24,753 bases of DNA from Verrucomicrobia bacterium SCGC AAA164-M04 (GCA_000383735.1 KB912132.1:1-24753); one strand, 5' to 3'. Shown: positions 4,971-14,857, numbered from the stretch's first letter. Numbers and translations are program-made. The notes: generated by a model from the letters alone, not told the origin.

Positions 4971-6454
4971 TAGCGCTTCCAAAGCTGGCGGCTGAAGAGG
5001 ACTACAAAAGCGACATACTCAAGACGGCCTAAAATCATTAGGGTTGCAAAGAACAGCTTGGTTGTTGCCCCTGCCTGAGCAAAACCCTCAGCCCCACCCA
5101 TATCGGCCAGCGCTGGCCCCATATTTCCAAGACAGCTAATGACAGCCGAAAGTGAACCTTTGAGTGACTGAGCTGGTTCCAGCAATTGCAAAATAAAGGT
5201 CCCCATAATCGCAAAAAATCCGAACATCGAGATTACAAGAAATAATTGCTCAAAGGCGCCATCCTGAACTTTCCGACCATTTAATTTAATTGGCTCTACC
5301 ATCTTAGGGCGAAAGGTACGATGCAGACCAGACTTCAAAAATCGCACCCACATGATAATCCGGCTCACTTTTAAGCCCCCGACTGTTGAACCGGAACATC
5401 CCCCCACCACCATCAATAAAACCAAAACGCCAACTGCTAATCGGCTCCACTCATTAAAATCACTACTCACATATCCGGTGCTCGTGCCAATCGAAATCAC
5501 ATTGAATAAAATATCAACTGGCTGAGCCCCATCAAATCCACCCGAAAAATGTTGTATGAGCAACACAAGCGACGCGATTCCAACGATTCCTAGAAACCAG
5601 TAGACCTCCTCAAACTTCTCACGAAGATCCTTCCACTTCCGCTTCATCATCGTGAGATAAAAAGGAAAGCTGATCGCACCTAGTATCATAAACACCATAA
5701 GCCAGATCTTACTTGCTATACCGAAAGGCTCTCCCGCCACACTGGAATTTTCGGTCCCAAATCCACCTGTCGCAACAGCCGTCAACCCATGATTTACCGC
5801 CTGGAATGGAGTTAAACCCAGTCCCCACAAACCAAGCCCACAAATGATGGTAAAGCCCAAATAGAGCAGCCAAATTCGTCTCATGGTCTGCCGCAAACTT
5901 GCCAAATCAGTATTCGATAGCGACGACTCCGCACCGATCAAAGTCTTACTGCTTGAGGTCATTCCCGACAGAACTACAACGAACATCGCGAGAATACCCA
6001 TCGCTCCAACCCATTGCGTCAGGGATCGCCACATCAGGATCGACTTAGGCAGGCGCTCCAAGTCGACAAAAATTGTCGATCCCGTCGTGGTCAGACCCGA
6101 AACACCTTCAAAGAAAGCAGAATCCAACGAAACTTGGGGCTCACAAAAAAAATAAGGTAATGCTGCGGCACAGCTGCAAGCAAACCAACCAGCGCCCACC
6201 AAGGCCATCGCCTCCCTGCGCCTCATCGCCAGAGAACGCCCCGAGCGCTTACCTTTTACATATCCGACGATGAACAAGGCGGTCCCAACGCTCAGTGTGA
6301 TCGCGAGCGAGATCCCCCACCCCTCTAAATCTAGCCCTGTTTCATGGAGATCTCCCGCAGGAACAATTGCCGACAGAGAGACCGAAACCACCATGGCAAT
6401 GCCTATCATCAAGACCATTGTCCCGAGCGAGCGTAAAAAGACACAGATATTCAA
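4967..6454 (-). CDS. trkH: TrkH-family potassium uptake protein
   Basis: This 495-aa membrane protein is the pore-forming subunit of Trk/Ktr-type K+ uptake. The four selectivity-filter repeats are present: LTTTGST (about 121-127), ATGGFGT (228-234), GTSTGYVS (323-330) and CLGNMGP (441-447). Conserved family segments such as FFEGVSG (115-120), LTQWVGAMGI (145-154), GGCSGSTVGG (351-360) followed by LKVSRI, and many membrane helices fit the family. The start is a TTG at 6454; I keep it because the encoded MNICVFLRSLG resembles the usual TrkH N-terminus. The alternative ATG is at 6418. No trkA partner gene is seen in the window. It converges with ftsY and diverges from the cytochrome/propeller gene. 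Confidence 0.92.
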   Translation of the reverse strand: MNICVFLRSLGTMVLMIGIAMVVSVSLSAIVPAGDLHETGLDLEGWGISLAITLSVGTALFIVGYVKGKRSGRSLAMRRREAMALVGAGWFACSCAAALPYFFCEPQVSLDSAFFEGVSGLTTTGSTIFVDLERLPKSILMWRSLTQWVGAMGILAMFVVVLSGMTSSSKTLIGAESSLSNTDLASLRQTMRRIWLLYLGFTIICGLGLWGLGLTPFQAVNHGLTAVATGGFGTENSSVAGEPFGIASKIWLMVFMILGAISFPFYLTMMKRKWKDLREKFEEVYWFLGIVGIASLVLLIQHFSGGFDGAQPVDILFNVISIGTSTGYVSSDFNEWSRLAVGVLVLLMVVGGCSGSTVGGLKVSRIIMWVRFLKSGLHRTFRPKMVEPIKLNGRKVQDGAFEQLFLVISMFGFFAIMGTFILQLLEPAQSLKGSLSAVISCLGNMGPALADMGGAEGFAQAGATTKLFFATLMILGRLEYVAFVVLFSRQLWKRY

Positions 6455-6564
6455 AACAATATCAGATTAAAAAAGGCCCTCCCAAGAAGAGTTCCGCAAT
6501 TAATTTAGTCAATCCCCGGGATTTCTCCACTCAAAAAAAAAACTCGGTTCTCGACCTTCTCTCC
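6455..6564. promoter_or_regulatory. Divergent intergenic region between trkH and the cytochrome/propeller gene
   Basis: This 110-bp gap separates two divergent genes and must carry both promoters. It is A/T-rich and includes a run of ten A. No clear -35/-10 pair or operator can be called by eye. Confidence 0.4.
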
Positions 6565-9066
6565 ATGATTTTTCAGTCTTACTCTATGATATTTCGATCA
6601 CTTTCATTTCTAGCAGTCGCAACAATCGGTCTTAGCGCCGCTGAGGTTGACCTAGTCAAACTCGGGAAAGAAACTTTTAACGCTGTTGGTTGTGCAGAAT
6701 GCCATTCTGAAATCAAGGACGATACCTCCGTCAAAACCGGCCCCGGGCTCTACGGTCTTTTCCCAACCACCGCACGAAAGCGTGACATCATCGAAGCGGG
6801 AGAGAACCATAAGCACACAATCACTGCTGACTACGCATATTTTAATAAGTCGCTGCGCTCCCCGGCTACCGAGATCGCAATCTCCGAAGTTGCACCGACC
6901 AAAGGGACGACCTTCCTCCCCGTAATGCCGGCCTACCCTGAGACCTTCCTAAACGCGCAAAAGGCCAAGGCCATCTTCCACTATCTGCAAACTCTAAACG
7001 ATGAGGGGCTTCGCGGCCCATCCAAGGTCATAGCCGAACTTAAGGAGGGAACGGTTGTCAAAGACATTCACGAGAACCCAACCGAAATCCTCGTCACAGA
7101 CCGCACCCGTATTTTCCGCGCTCGCATTCCCGGTTCCTCCGCACGGGCCGTCCACGTAGGGCACCCCAGCGGACTCAACTACGCCTTTGATCCTCGTAAC
7201 ATGACAATCAGCAAGGTCTGGTGGGGTGGATTTCTCAATCTAAAGAATGAGATGTCAGGGCGAGGCAACAATCCTTCGACTCTGGGAAACAAAGCCCGTG
7301 AAGTGAGCCTCTCCAACCAACCAAAAATCCATGATAAGCCAATCGATCTCTCTTTCAAATCCCCCCTCATCAATGATGGCAAAACCATCGAAAACAATCT
7401 CTGGGGCGACGAAGAATTCATCGATCAGCTTAAGAAAGCCAACGCGCAGTTCATTGGCTACGACTATCCTTCCGATCCAAAAGGACACCCAACCTTCCAT
7501 TACCGTTTTGGCAAAGACACATACTCTCTGACCTTCACTATCAATGCGGATGGCCTCGCTATCACTCGGTCGACCAAAAATGGCAAGGCATCTAAGCACG
7601 AAACAAAAACTGACAAACCTGATTCGATCTGGAGACCCAACCCCATCCCATCAACCCTGACCCAACAGGTCGCGCTTACCCCCATGGACAAGATCGTCCT
7701 ATTGCCTGGCTATTCTGCAGAACGCGTCCCCGCCCCGACTGATCCACATGGCCGTCCACAACTCTTTGAACCCCTTGGGATGGCTCTTGATTCCAAAGAT
7801 GGCTCCATTGTTGTCACCACCCGCACCGCCGGAGTCTGGCGCTTTAGAGATAATACCTGGACCATGATTGCCGACGGCCTTCTCGATGCCCTGGGTGTGA
7901 TTATTGAAAAGGACCGGCTCGTGGTTGGCCAAAAGGCGGAACTTACCGCACTCTATGATAAAAATGGCGATGGATTCTACGAGACCTTTCGCACTCTGAG
8001 CGACGACTTCCTTTTTACTGCAAACTACCACGGATACCTGCACGGCCCGGCAAAGGATAAGGCTGGAAACTACTACTTCACCCTGAACCTTGACCACCGC
8101 AATGGTCGCCAGATCCACAAAGCCAACGGTCCATTCATGGGCTCCCAAGGCGGCTACCGTGGCTGGACTTTGCAAGTCACCCCTGACGGGAAAACTATCC
8201 CATTTGCAATGGGATTGCGAAGCCCCGCTGGGATTTCAGCCAGCCCCGAGGGAGATATTTACTACACTGAGAACCAAGGTGAATACAATGGCACCTCCAA
8301 AATGCACCTCGTCCAAAAAGGAAACTACTACGGTCATCCTTCCGGGCTCGTTGACGTTCCCGGCATGAAACCCGACTCACCAGAAATTGCCTGGGACAAA
8401 TGGGCTCCAAAGCGCGCCGTATCAGTCGCTCTTTTACCACATGGACGTATCGCTAACGCTCCCGGCAGTCCAACCTGGGATACCACAGACGGAAAATTTG
8501 GCCCCTTTGCCGGGGATATTTATTGTGGAGATCAAACCCTCTCAACCCTTTTCCGAATTGCCCTAAAGCCGAAAAATGAAGCCGCTCTTATCCACTTCGC
8601 AGACGGATTCCCCTCCGGCCTCATGAGACAAACGTTCGATAACGACGGCGCGATGTATGTCGGTCAAACTGGTCGCGGATGGCGTGCTCGTGGCGGCAGT
8701 CAGCACGCCCTCGTAAAGCTCACCTACACCAAGAATGACTCTCCGCAGTTAAAGGATATCTCCCGCAAAAGTGATACCTTCACTTTGCACTTCAGCGGTA
8801 ACACCAAGGAACTCGCAGAGGGCACCGATCTTGCCATCGAATCATGGTTTTACCACGACAAACCCGACTATGGATCCCCGAGTAACAACAAATTAAAGGA
8901 GTCCATCGCAAGCCAGAAAATAGATCGAGCAAAAGGCACAATCACTATCAAGCTTAAACCAAACGATCAGCGACAGGCCGGGAGCCGAGTCTTCTATTTC
9001 TCGTCTAAGAATCTCCCAAAAAACCGCAAGGACGCTCTTCAAGCTTACTACACGATCTCCCGATAA
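6565..9066 (+). CDS. Exported cytochrome c / glucose-dehydrogenase-like beta-propeller protein
   Basis: The protein is about 833 aa (826 if the second ATG at 6586 is used). A signal peptide MIFRSLSFLAVATIGLSAA is followed by a class I cytochrome c domain with a CAECH haem site (C36-x-x-C39-H40, counted from 6586) and a probable axial Met in FLPVMPAYP. A middle region follows (about 140-370), then a C-terminal half resembling the PQQ-dependent sugar dehydrogenase/NHL propeller family: LPGYSAERV, EPLGMALDSKDGSIVV, LYDKNGDGFYE, GLRSPAGISASPEGDIYYTENQ, FDNDGAMYVGQTGRG. Such cytochrome-propeller fusions are common and expanded in Planctomycetes and Verrucomicrobia and are thought to be periplasmic dehydrogenases; the substrate is unknown. 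The upstream 66 codons of the long frame lie in the trkH divergent region and are excluded. Real activity is inferred. Confidence 0.8.
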   Translation: MIFQSYSMIFRSLSFLAVATIGLSAAEVDLVKLGKETFNAVGCAECHSEIKDDTSVKTGPGLYGLFPTTARKRDIIEAGENHKHTITADYAYFNKSLRSPATEIAISEVAPTKGTTFLPVMPAYPETFLNAQKAKAIFHYLQTLNDEGLRGPSKVIAELKEGTVVKDIHENPTEILVTDRTRIFRARIPGSSARAVHVGHPSGLNYAFDPRNMTISKVWWGGFLNLKNEMSGRGNNPSTLGNKAREVSLSNQPKIHDKPIDLSFKSPLINDGKTIENNLWGDEEFIDQLKKANAQFIGYDYPSDPKGHPTFHYRFGKDTYSLTFTINADGLAITRSTKNGKASKHETKTDKPDSIWRPNPIPSTLTQQVALTPMDKIVLLPGYSAERVPAPTDPHGRPQLFEPLGMALDSKDGSIVVTTRTAGVWRFRDNTWTMIADGLLDALGVIIEKDRLVVGQKAELTALYDKNGDGFYETFRTLSDDFLFTANYHGYLHGPAKDKAGNYYFTLNLDHRNGRQIHKANGPFMGSQGGYRGWTLQVTPDGKTIPFAMGLRSPAGISASPEGDIYYTENQGEYNGTSKMHLVQKGNYYGHPSGLVDVPGMKPDSPEIAWDKWAPKRAVSVALLPHGRIANAPGSPTWDTTDGKFGPFAGDIYCGDQTLSTLFRIALKPKNEAALIHFADGFPSGLMRQTFDNDGAMYVGQTGRGWRARGGSQHALVKLTYTKNDSPQLKDISRKSDTFTLHFSGNTKELAEGTDLAIESWFYHDKPDYGSPSNNKLKESIASQKIDRAKGTITIKLKPNDQRQAGSRVFYFSSKNLPKNRKDALQAYYTISR

Positions 9067-9189
9067 GAGCGCCCGTCTTTCTTTCTATTCAAACTCCCCG
9101 ACCATACGCGAAAATTAAGATCGATTGCGATCAGCACTTCACAGCCTCCTTCTTTCCAATGAACTAGAGGATTAATCTTTGATCTTAGC

Positions 9190-9723
9190 ATGGGGCTCTT
9201 TTCCTTTCTCAATACCGACCGGCGAAACTTTGATGTTAGCGCATCAGATAGCCGACTCTCAGTCGATCTTACTAAGTTTATTATTGGATCGACGCCTCTC
9301 GGTAAAGAGCCTTGGGATGGAGACTCTTTCGCGAAACATTTGGAGAAGGAAGTAACCCTAAAATCCGAGCAGTATGGTTACGAACTCGGAGTGAAGAACG
9401 GCAAGCTTGATTACGCTTTTTTCACCGTCAAAGATTTCAAAGGAACCTTCTTGGTGAAAGACAAGTCGCTTCTCCTCTCGAGCACGACAGATAGGGAAGA
9501 AATCATCTCTATTTTTGGAGAGCCCTATTGGACCGACTTTGACGATAGTGAAATCATCCTCTTCTACGAATTCCAAGAAAGTGCCATCGAACTTCAGTTC
9601 GAATTCCCCGATGGCAAACACCTAGAATTTATCACTCTGATGAAAGATGGGATCCTATCCAAAAAAGACCAACGTGAAAGCTACGGCGTCACCAAACCTT
9701 GGCCATCCGAAAAAAGACAATGA
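9190..9723 (+). CDS. Hypothetical protein
   Basis: This is a 177-aa soluble protein with no signal peptide and no membrane helix. Acidic and aromatic residues are frequent (pI likely low); a strand-rich centre (EEIISIFGEPYWTDFDDSEI, then LFYEFQESAIELQFEFPDGK) is followed by a Lys-rich tail. I recall similar GEPYW...D...LFYE...I.L.F.F patterns in small proteins sometimes grouped with immunity or DUF families, but I cannot name one with confidence. It stands alone between the propeller gene and the minus-strand U32 gene, with about 120 bp upstream. The ATG at 9190 gives a plausible globular start. Confidence 0.65.
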   Translation: MGLFSFLNTDRRNFDVSASDSRLSVDLTKFIIGSTPLGKEPWDGDSFAKHLEKEVTLKSEQYGYELGVKNGKLDYAFFTVKDFKGTFLVKDKSLLLSSTTDREEIISIFGEPYWTDFDDSEIILFYEFQESAIELQFEFPDGKHLEFITLMKDGILSKKDQRESYGVTKPWPSEKRQ

Positions 9724-9785
9724 TAGCTTTTTGACGTGAGCAATTTCATCGGCGCGCGGACCCTCAACAGCGACGGAGCTGGAGT

Positions 9786-12191
9786 CTAATAATGCACCTC
9801 ACCTCGTCTCTGCTCCAGCGTTCCCTTTGTAACTCCAAGTCTCTCAATCGCACCCAACTTCCTCACTAAGTTCTGAGCTTCGCCCTCCCCGTTGAGGAAA
9901 TTCTGATACCAGCCAACCAGCCTTGCAGCCTGCTTAGCGTCCTCTTCGAGTAACTCCACCCGAAATTTTCGCAGCCCTAGCGAGATGAACTCGTCAACAC
10001 TCGCTGCTCCTGTCTGAGCTCGTCCATTAAAGAGCGTGTTTCGGCATCCTACATCAGCTTTTAAAATGTGTAACTGCCCCACTCTATCCCGCAGTTGAAC
10101 ATTATGTTTATCACAGGGTTTTCCACAATTTTTGATACTCGTACCATTACTCAAAAACGTACAGAACGCACAGTGTTCCATATGAAACATCGGCATGTGT
10201 TGGTGGACCGTAAGCTCAAACCACTTCGGCGGAGCGCTCGCCAATAATTCACTCACCTGACCTTCATTTAAATCATATGAAACCGTAAGGTTTTCAAATT
10301 CACCATGCGTCATCAACAAGGCTGCCGAAACTGGGTTCGCAACATTTAATGAAAAATCCGCGACCGTTTTTATCCCTCGTTCTTTGAAATATGAAACACC
10401 TCCAAGATTACGAACCAAAACCCCATCCGGTTCCGCCTTCTCCACCAATTTAAAAAAACCTATCTCGGTTGGCTTCTGTATTCTTGGCGTTGCCAAGAAT
10501 ACCTTTATCCCACTTTTTCGGGCTATCTCTACTGCCTCGCGGTATTCCTTCAAATCCTCAAAATCACAATAGACGAAACCCGCCCCCGCTCGCGCACACC
10601 CCTCCACCTGTTCCAACGAACGACATAAAACCCGTAACTCAGGCAAACCTTTATCTATTGCAGCATGCTTCGGCATCAACCGGGCCAAAACTACCCCGCC
10701 ATTTTTCACCACCGGCTCTTCTTTTAACTCCTCTACCAATCGCCGCCGGACTCGATTTAGCTCCCCGAGTGGAATCATCACCTCGCCTTCGAGTAAATTT
10801 TGCACCAATCCCAACTGGAATTCCGTTCCGCCCAATCTCCCTAGCTGCCCCGCTAAAACCTCCTGATTCAAAGGACGCTTCTCAGCCTTCTCAAGCATCA
10901 CCTCACTCACCACCTTTTTCCCTCGGCATTCCAAAACCAAAGGCTCACCAGACCTACCTGAAACTTGAATCATCAGAGAATCCCCTTTCTCTTCCAACCG
11001 CCCACCTTTCCAACTCTTCTTTACTTCTTTCTCCAAACCCGGATCGCTCGTCTTCCACAAGCCCTGCCCCGCGTGCACCCGCTTCCAATTGATTCCCGAC
11101 CGCCGATCAAAGAACAACTTCTTGCCCTCTACCTTCCAGACCATCCCACCCTGCTCGTCATTTCGGTCCTCCCCCGCATCAAAGACAAAGCCGTCCCCCG
11201 GGTTAAGTGAAACCTTATTCGTAACCAACTCAACCCAACCCTCTCCACGAGCCACAATCTCACCAGCCCACGCCCCGCGCTTCTTTCCCCACTTCCCATG
11301 AGTCAAACGGGGATGATTTGTTCCCTCTAGCCATCCACTCGAAAGCCCCCGCGAAAACATCATCTCCAAGGTGTAACGATCCTTCTCTGTGATCTCGACG
11401 TCGTCCAACGCCTTACGATAAACCCGCGTCACTGCAGCAACATACTCGGGTGATTTTAATCGACCCTCGATCTTATAACTTGTCACTCCCGCTTTCACCA
11501 AATCAGGTATTACATCCACAGCCGCTAAATCCTGCGGGCTCAGGAGATAACGCACCTCACCCATCGGCACCGTTTCACCATCTACTACCAGCTCATAAGG
11601 CATCCGACATGCCTGCGCACACTCACCACGATTCGCAGAACGCTGCCCCAGACTTTCCGAAGTTAAACACTGCCCCGAATACGCCACACAGAGCGCCCCG
11701 TGGACAAAAACCTCCAAAGGCACCTTACCCTTTTTTCGAACCCGCGTGATCTCTTCAACCGACATCTCCCGCGCCAAAACAGCCCGATCCAAATTTAAAA
11801 AACCGTCCACAAAAGCCAAGCCCTCTGGCGAGGTAATTGTCATCTGCGTCGAAGCATGTAGCTCCATCCCCGGAGCAATCTCTTGCACCAACTTTGCCGC
11901 TCCTAAATCCTGAACAATGACTGCATCCACTCCGGATCGCGCCATCGTCTCAATCTGGTCCACCGCCCCCTCCAGCTCCGAGGGGAAAACAAGAGTATTG
12001 AAAGCCACGAACCCTTTCACCCCGTGCCGATGAAGAAAGCCCATTAAATCTGGTAGATCCTCTTCCGTGAAATTATCTGCGCGCATCCGAGCATTAAACT
12101 TCGGTAGCCCGAAGTAGATCGCATCTGCTCCATTAGCCACCGCGGCACGCGCGCAATCCCAATTCCCAGCCGGAGCCAATAGTTCAGTCAC
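9786..12191 (-). CDS. U32-family protein with DUF3656-type region (RlhA/TrhP relative)
   Basis: This is an 801-aa protein. The N-terminal ELLAPAGNWDCARAAVANGADAIYFG and the four-Cys motif HGALC168, SGQC175, NRGEC191AQAC195 are those of the peptidase U32 family, whose bacterial members RlhA and TrhP hydroxylate RNA bases (23S rRNA C2501, tRNA U34) and probably carry an Fe-S cluster. A middle region (about 300-480) fits the DUF3656/collagenase-like extension. A long C-terminal part (about 500-801) has a second Cys set: C674-x-x-C677, C689, C693 and C716. The start is a GTG at 12191, supported by an AGGA about seven bases upstream. It is longer than E. coli RlhA (about 650 aa). The precise substrate is not known. 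Confidence 0.85.
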   Translation of the reverse strand: MTELLAPAGNWDCARAAVANGADAIYFGLPKFNARMRADNFTEEDLPDLMGFLHRHGVKGFVAFNTLVFPSELEGAVDQIETMARSGVDAVIVQDLGAAKLVQEIAPGMELHASTQMTITSPEGLAFVDGFLNLDRAVLAREMSVEEITRVRKKGKVPLEVFVHGALCVAYSGQCLTSESLGQRSANRGECAQACRMPYELVVDGETVPMGEVRYLLSPQDLAAVDVIPDLVKAGVTSYKIEGRLKSPEYVAAVTRVYRKALDDVEITEKDRYTLEMMFSRGLSSGWLEGTNHPRLTHGKWGKKRGAWAGEIVARGEGWVELVTNKVSLNPGDGFVFDAGEDRNDEQGGMVWKVEGKKLFFDRRSGINWKRVHAGQGLWKTSDPGLEKEVKKSWKGGRLEEKGDSLMIQVSGRSGEPLVLECRGKKVVSEVMLEKAEKRPLNQEVLAGQLGRLGGTEFQLGLVQNLLEGEVMIPLGELNRVRRRLVEELKEEPVVKNGGVVLARLMPKHAAIDKGLPELRVLCRSLEQVEGCARAGAGFVYCDFEDLKEYREAVEIARKSGIKVFLATPRIQKPTEIGFFKLVEKAEPDGVLVRNLGGVSYFKERGIKTVADFSLNVANPVSAALLMTHGEFENLTVSYDLNEGQVSELLASAPPKWFELTVHQHMPMFHMEHCAFCTFLSNGTSIKNCGKPCDKHNVQLRDRVGQLHILKADVGCRNTLFNGRAQTGAASVDEFISLGLRKFRVELLEEDAKQAARLVGWYQNFLNGEGEAQNLVRKLGAIERLGVTKGTLEQRRGEVHY

Positions 12192-12295
12192 AGCTAAGTC
12201 CTAATCGCCCCAAATGCTGGAAGCAACACTAAGAGACTCAAGCCCCTTAAAGTCTGAAGCAGGTTAATCTACTGAAAGCTCTGCGTAAGACTCCC

Positions 12296-12985
12296 TTATC
12301 TTTCCGCCACGAACAAGGTATGGGTAAACCTCTTCGCCTTCGGATAAGCCTTTGCTGGAATCGCCTCGACTCGCGAAAACACCTTTCTCAACAATCTTAC
12401 AAATCCGGAATCCTCGTGAGCCGACCAGTAAACAACCCGTCCATTTGGTCTCAAAGCCGCTCTCGCAATCTCCAAGCCCCGCCTTTGATAAAGCCGACCA
12501 TTTCCCTTCTGAACTAACGGATCAGGACTGTTATCGACATCCAACAAAATGGCATCATACCTTCCTCCCGATTGCATGATCTTAAAAACATCCTTTCTCA
12601 ATACCTCTACCCTTCCATCATCCAAAAGCTCACCATTCACCTCCCGCAGGTGCTCCCGGTTCCAGTCGATAATTACTTGAAGCAACTCAGCCACCTCCAC
12701 ATCAGAATCTACCGAAACTAATTCCAACACTTTCCGCAAGGTGAACCCAAACCCCAGCCCCCCGATCAACACCCGCTGAGTTCGCCCCCCTGCGCCACAA
12801 GCTAATTCCGCCATCATTTGCTCGGACGAACAAGCCGTAGTACTCATCAAGGGAACCCCACCCACCTTAAGGAAATACTCCCCGTCATGCTCTTGCAGAA
12901 GCAAGGTCTCCCCATCGGGAGAAGTGCTGGCAGCGAGATTGTTCGTCGGCTTCACGAGGAAGAGATTAGTATTCCGTCGATACAT
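12296..12985 (-). CDS. Spermidine synthase-like methyltransferase-fold protein
   Basis: This is a 229-aa protein with the class I SAM-dependent methyltransferase/polyamine synthase fold. VLIGGLGFGFTLRKVLE (about 72-88) is motif I for the adenosyl cofactor, VEVAEL (97-102) is the acidic strand, and YDAILLDVDNSPDP (143-156) is the post-motif with the central D149. It lacks the full spermidine synthase N-terminal domain, so it belongs to the short SpeE-like group often annotated as spermidine synthase although the product is usually not tested. It lies about 100 bp upstream of the U32 gene on the same strand and could share its transcript. The real substrate is uncertain. Confidence 0.8.
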   Translation of the reverse strand: MYRRNTNLFLVKPTNNLAASTSPDGETLLLQEHDGEYFLKVGGVPLMSTTACSSEQMMAELACGAGGRTQRVLIGGLGFGFTLRKVLELVSVDSDVEVAELLQVIIDWNREHLREVNGELLDDGRVEVLRKDVFKIMQSGGRYDAILLDVDNSPDPLVQKGNGRLYQRRGLEIARAALRPNGRVVYWSAHEDSGFVRLLRKVFSRVEAIPAKAYPKAKRFTHTLFVAER

Positions 12986-13031
12986 TGAAAGGCTTTCGAG
13001 ACACTAGCGGTAAGGAATTATCAATCAACCA

Positions 13032-13274
13032 ATGACCAAGAAACGAATCATCTTCATTGTTTTCGTTCTCCTGCTCCTGCTTCATCAAGACAGCTGGAAC
13101 TGGGATAACGCCAATCTAGTCTTGGGCTTTATGCCCGTAGGACTCTTTTACCATGCCTGTTACTCTCTCGTCGCAGCCCTCTTTTGGGGCATCGTCATGA
13201 AGGTTGCCTGGCCTACCGAGCTCGAAGAATGGGCCGAAGGCGAAGCTGAATCATCGGAAGGAGGTAGCAAATGA
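13032..13274 (+). CDS. DUF3311-type small membrane protein
   Basis: This 80-aa protein has two hydrophobic segments (about 5-18, and 45-62) and an acidic tail. The pattern LHQDSWNWDN ... GFMPVGLFYHACYSL ... MKVAWP is the DUF3311 signature, a family nearly always next to sodium:solute symporters. Its stop overlaps the start of the symporter gene (13271-13274), so the two should be translationally coupled. It is presumably an accessory subunit of the transporter; this is inferred from context, not from direct function. Confidence 0.85.
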   Translation: MTKKRIIFIVFVLLLLLHQDSWNWDNANLVLGFMPVGLFYHACYSLVAALFWGIVMKVAWPTELEEWAEGEAESSEGGSK

Positions 13275-14797
13275 CCACCGTCATCGTCATCGCAATTTAC
13301 TTAGGCCTCCTTCTAGGGCTCGCCCTCTTTGCCAAGACCCTCTTCCGGGGGACTTCAAAGGACTACTTCGTCGCCAGTCACTCCATCGGCCCCTTCATGT
13401 TGCTGATGTCGGTTTTTGGTACTACGATGACCGCCTTTGCTCTGGTTGGATCAACCGGCAAGGCTTTTGGAACCGGAGTGGGAACCTACGGACTGATGGC
13501 ATCTTCATCAGGACTCATCCATGCTGCTTGCTTTCTGCTCATCGGCATCAAGCTTTGGGCGATCGGAAAGCGCTACGGCTATGTCACCCAAATCCAGTAC
13601 TTCCGCGCCCGTTTTGAGTCTAAGGCTTTCGGATACCTACTCTTCCCAATCCTCGTTCTCCTTGTCATCCCCTACCTTCTCATCGGGGTTATCGGGGCTG
13701 CCAAGACCATCGAGGGAGTGACTAAAGCTAAAGTAAAGCCCAGTGGCGACCTAATCGCTCCTGGAGTATTCCCAGAATGGACTGACAACGGAGCCATTCC
13801 TCCCTGGTTTACGGGACTCGTCATTTGTATCGTAGTCCTAACCTACATCTTTGCGGGTGGATCTCGAGCTGCCGCTTGGGCCAATACCTTTCAGACAATC
13901 GTCTTTATGATTATGGGCGTTCTCGCTTTTTACCTTATCTCAGGCGAACTCGGCGGTGTTGGAGCCGCGATTGAGCAAGCAAAAGATACCCACAAAGTCC
14001 GAACGGTTGATGGCACGGTAGGAGTCTCGCAACTTACATTCTTAACCTATATGTTTATTCCGCTCAGCGTAGGCATGTTTCCTCACCTTTTTCAGCACTG
14101 GCTCACCGCTAAGAGCGCTAAGAGCTTTAAACTTACCGTGGTAGCCCATCCCATTTGTATCGCCATCGTTTGGGTTCCTTGTGTCCTAATCGGCATTTGG
14201 GCCAGTGGCCAACTGCCTGCTGGAGCTAATCCCGCTTCCATTCTTTCCATCATGGTTTCCAAGCTCGTCGCAGACCCACTTATCGTCGGCCTCGTTACTG
14301 CCGGGATTCTAGCAGCCATCATGTCCTCGCTCGACTCACAATTTCTCTGTCTTGGCACAATGTTTACGAACGACATCATGCTACATGACTCGAAAAAAAC
14401 CTATACCGACAAACAAACGTTACTTATGGCGCGAGGATTCATCGTAGCGATTGTGATCGTGATCTATATTATCTCGCTGATCCTTCTTCAGCAGGAAAAA
14501 CAATTCATCTTCGGTCTAGCCGTTTGGAGCTTCTCCGGATTTGCAGCTCTTACCCCACTCGTGATTGCGGCTCTTTACTGGAAGCGTTCCACCAAAACGG
14601 GTGCCTACGCCTGTGTCATCGCAGTCTTTGTGAGCTGGCTCATCTTCTTCTCCATGTCAGGATTTGGAGGAGAACTTCATATCTTGGGTGGAGTGACTCC
14701 AGCCGCTATCATGTGGTTCATCGGTGCCGGCGCCATGATTATTGGCTCGCTCGTCTCACAACCACCTAGCGAAAAAACCCTCAACAAGTTTTTTTAG
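13271..14797 (+). CDS. Sodium:solute symporter (SSS) family transporter
   Basis: This is a 508-aa polytopic membrane protein, the usual length for SSS transporters, which import organic solutes with Na+. Motifs visible are SKDYFVASHSIGP (about 29-41), a region with GSTGKAFGTG, FAGGSRAAAWANTFQT (196-211), and LAAIMSSLDSQFLCLGTMFTND (345-365), which is the conserved SSS segment around the second Na+ site. Around 13 helices are predicted by eye. It overlaps the DUF3311 gene by four bases and is followed by a strong terminator, so the pair forms a two-gene operon. The substrate cannot be assigned from sequence. Confidence 0.9.
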   Translation: MTTVIVIAIYLGLLLGLALFAKTLFRGTSKDYFVASHSIGPFMLLMSVFGTTMTAFALVGSTGKAFGTGVGTYGLMASSSGLIHAACFLLIGIKLWAIGKRYGYVTQIQYFRARFESKAFGYLLFPILVLLVIPYLLIGVIGAAKTIEGVTKAKVKPSGDLIAPGVFPEWTDNGAIPPWFTGLVICIVVLTYIFAGGSRAAAWANTFQTIVFMIMGVLAFYLISGELGGVGAAIEQAKDTHKVRTVDGTVGVSQLTFLTYMFIPLSVGMFPHLFQHWLTAKSAKSFKLTVVAHPICIAIVWVPCVLIGIWASGQLPAGANPASILSIMVSKLVADPLIVGLVTAGILAAIMSSLDSQFLCLGTMFTNDIMLHDSKKTYTDKQTLLMARGFIVAIVIVIYIISLILLQQEKQFIFGLAVWSFSGFAALTPLVIAALYWKRSTKTGAYACVIAVFVSWLIFFSMSGFGGELHILGGVTPAAIMWFIGAGAMIIGSLVSQPPSEKTLNKFF

Positions 14798-14828
14798 AGG
14801 ACAGCTTGACCTAATCGTAAATCATCTC

Positions 14829-14857
14829 AACCCCGGGGAACACCCCGGGGTTTTTTC
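14829..14857 (+). terminator. Strong intrinsic terminator after the SSS transporter
   Basis: CCCCGGGG (14831-14838) pairs with CCCCGGGG (14843-14850) around the loop AACA, extended by AA/TT and followed by six T. It ends the DUF3311/SSS operon. The rest of 14857-15052 shows no gene. Confidence 0.9.

Noticed and set aside
10469..11092. Plus-strand 207-residue open frame inside the U32 gene
   Set aside because: Antisense to a clearly coding gene, Pro/Ser-rich by reverse complement of Glu/Gly codons, no family pattern.
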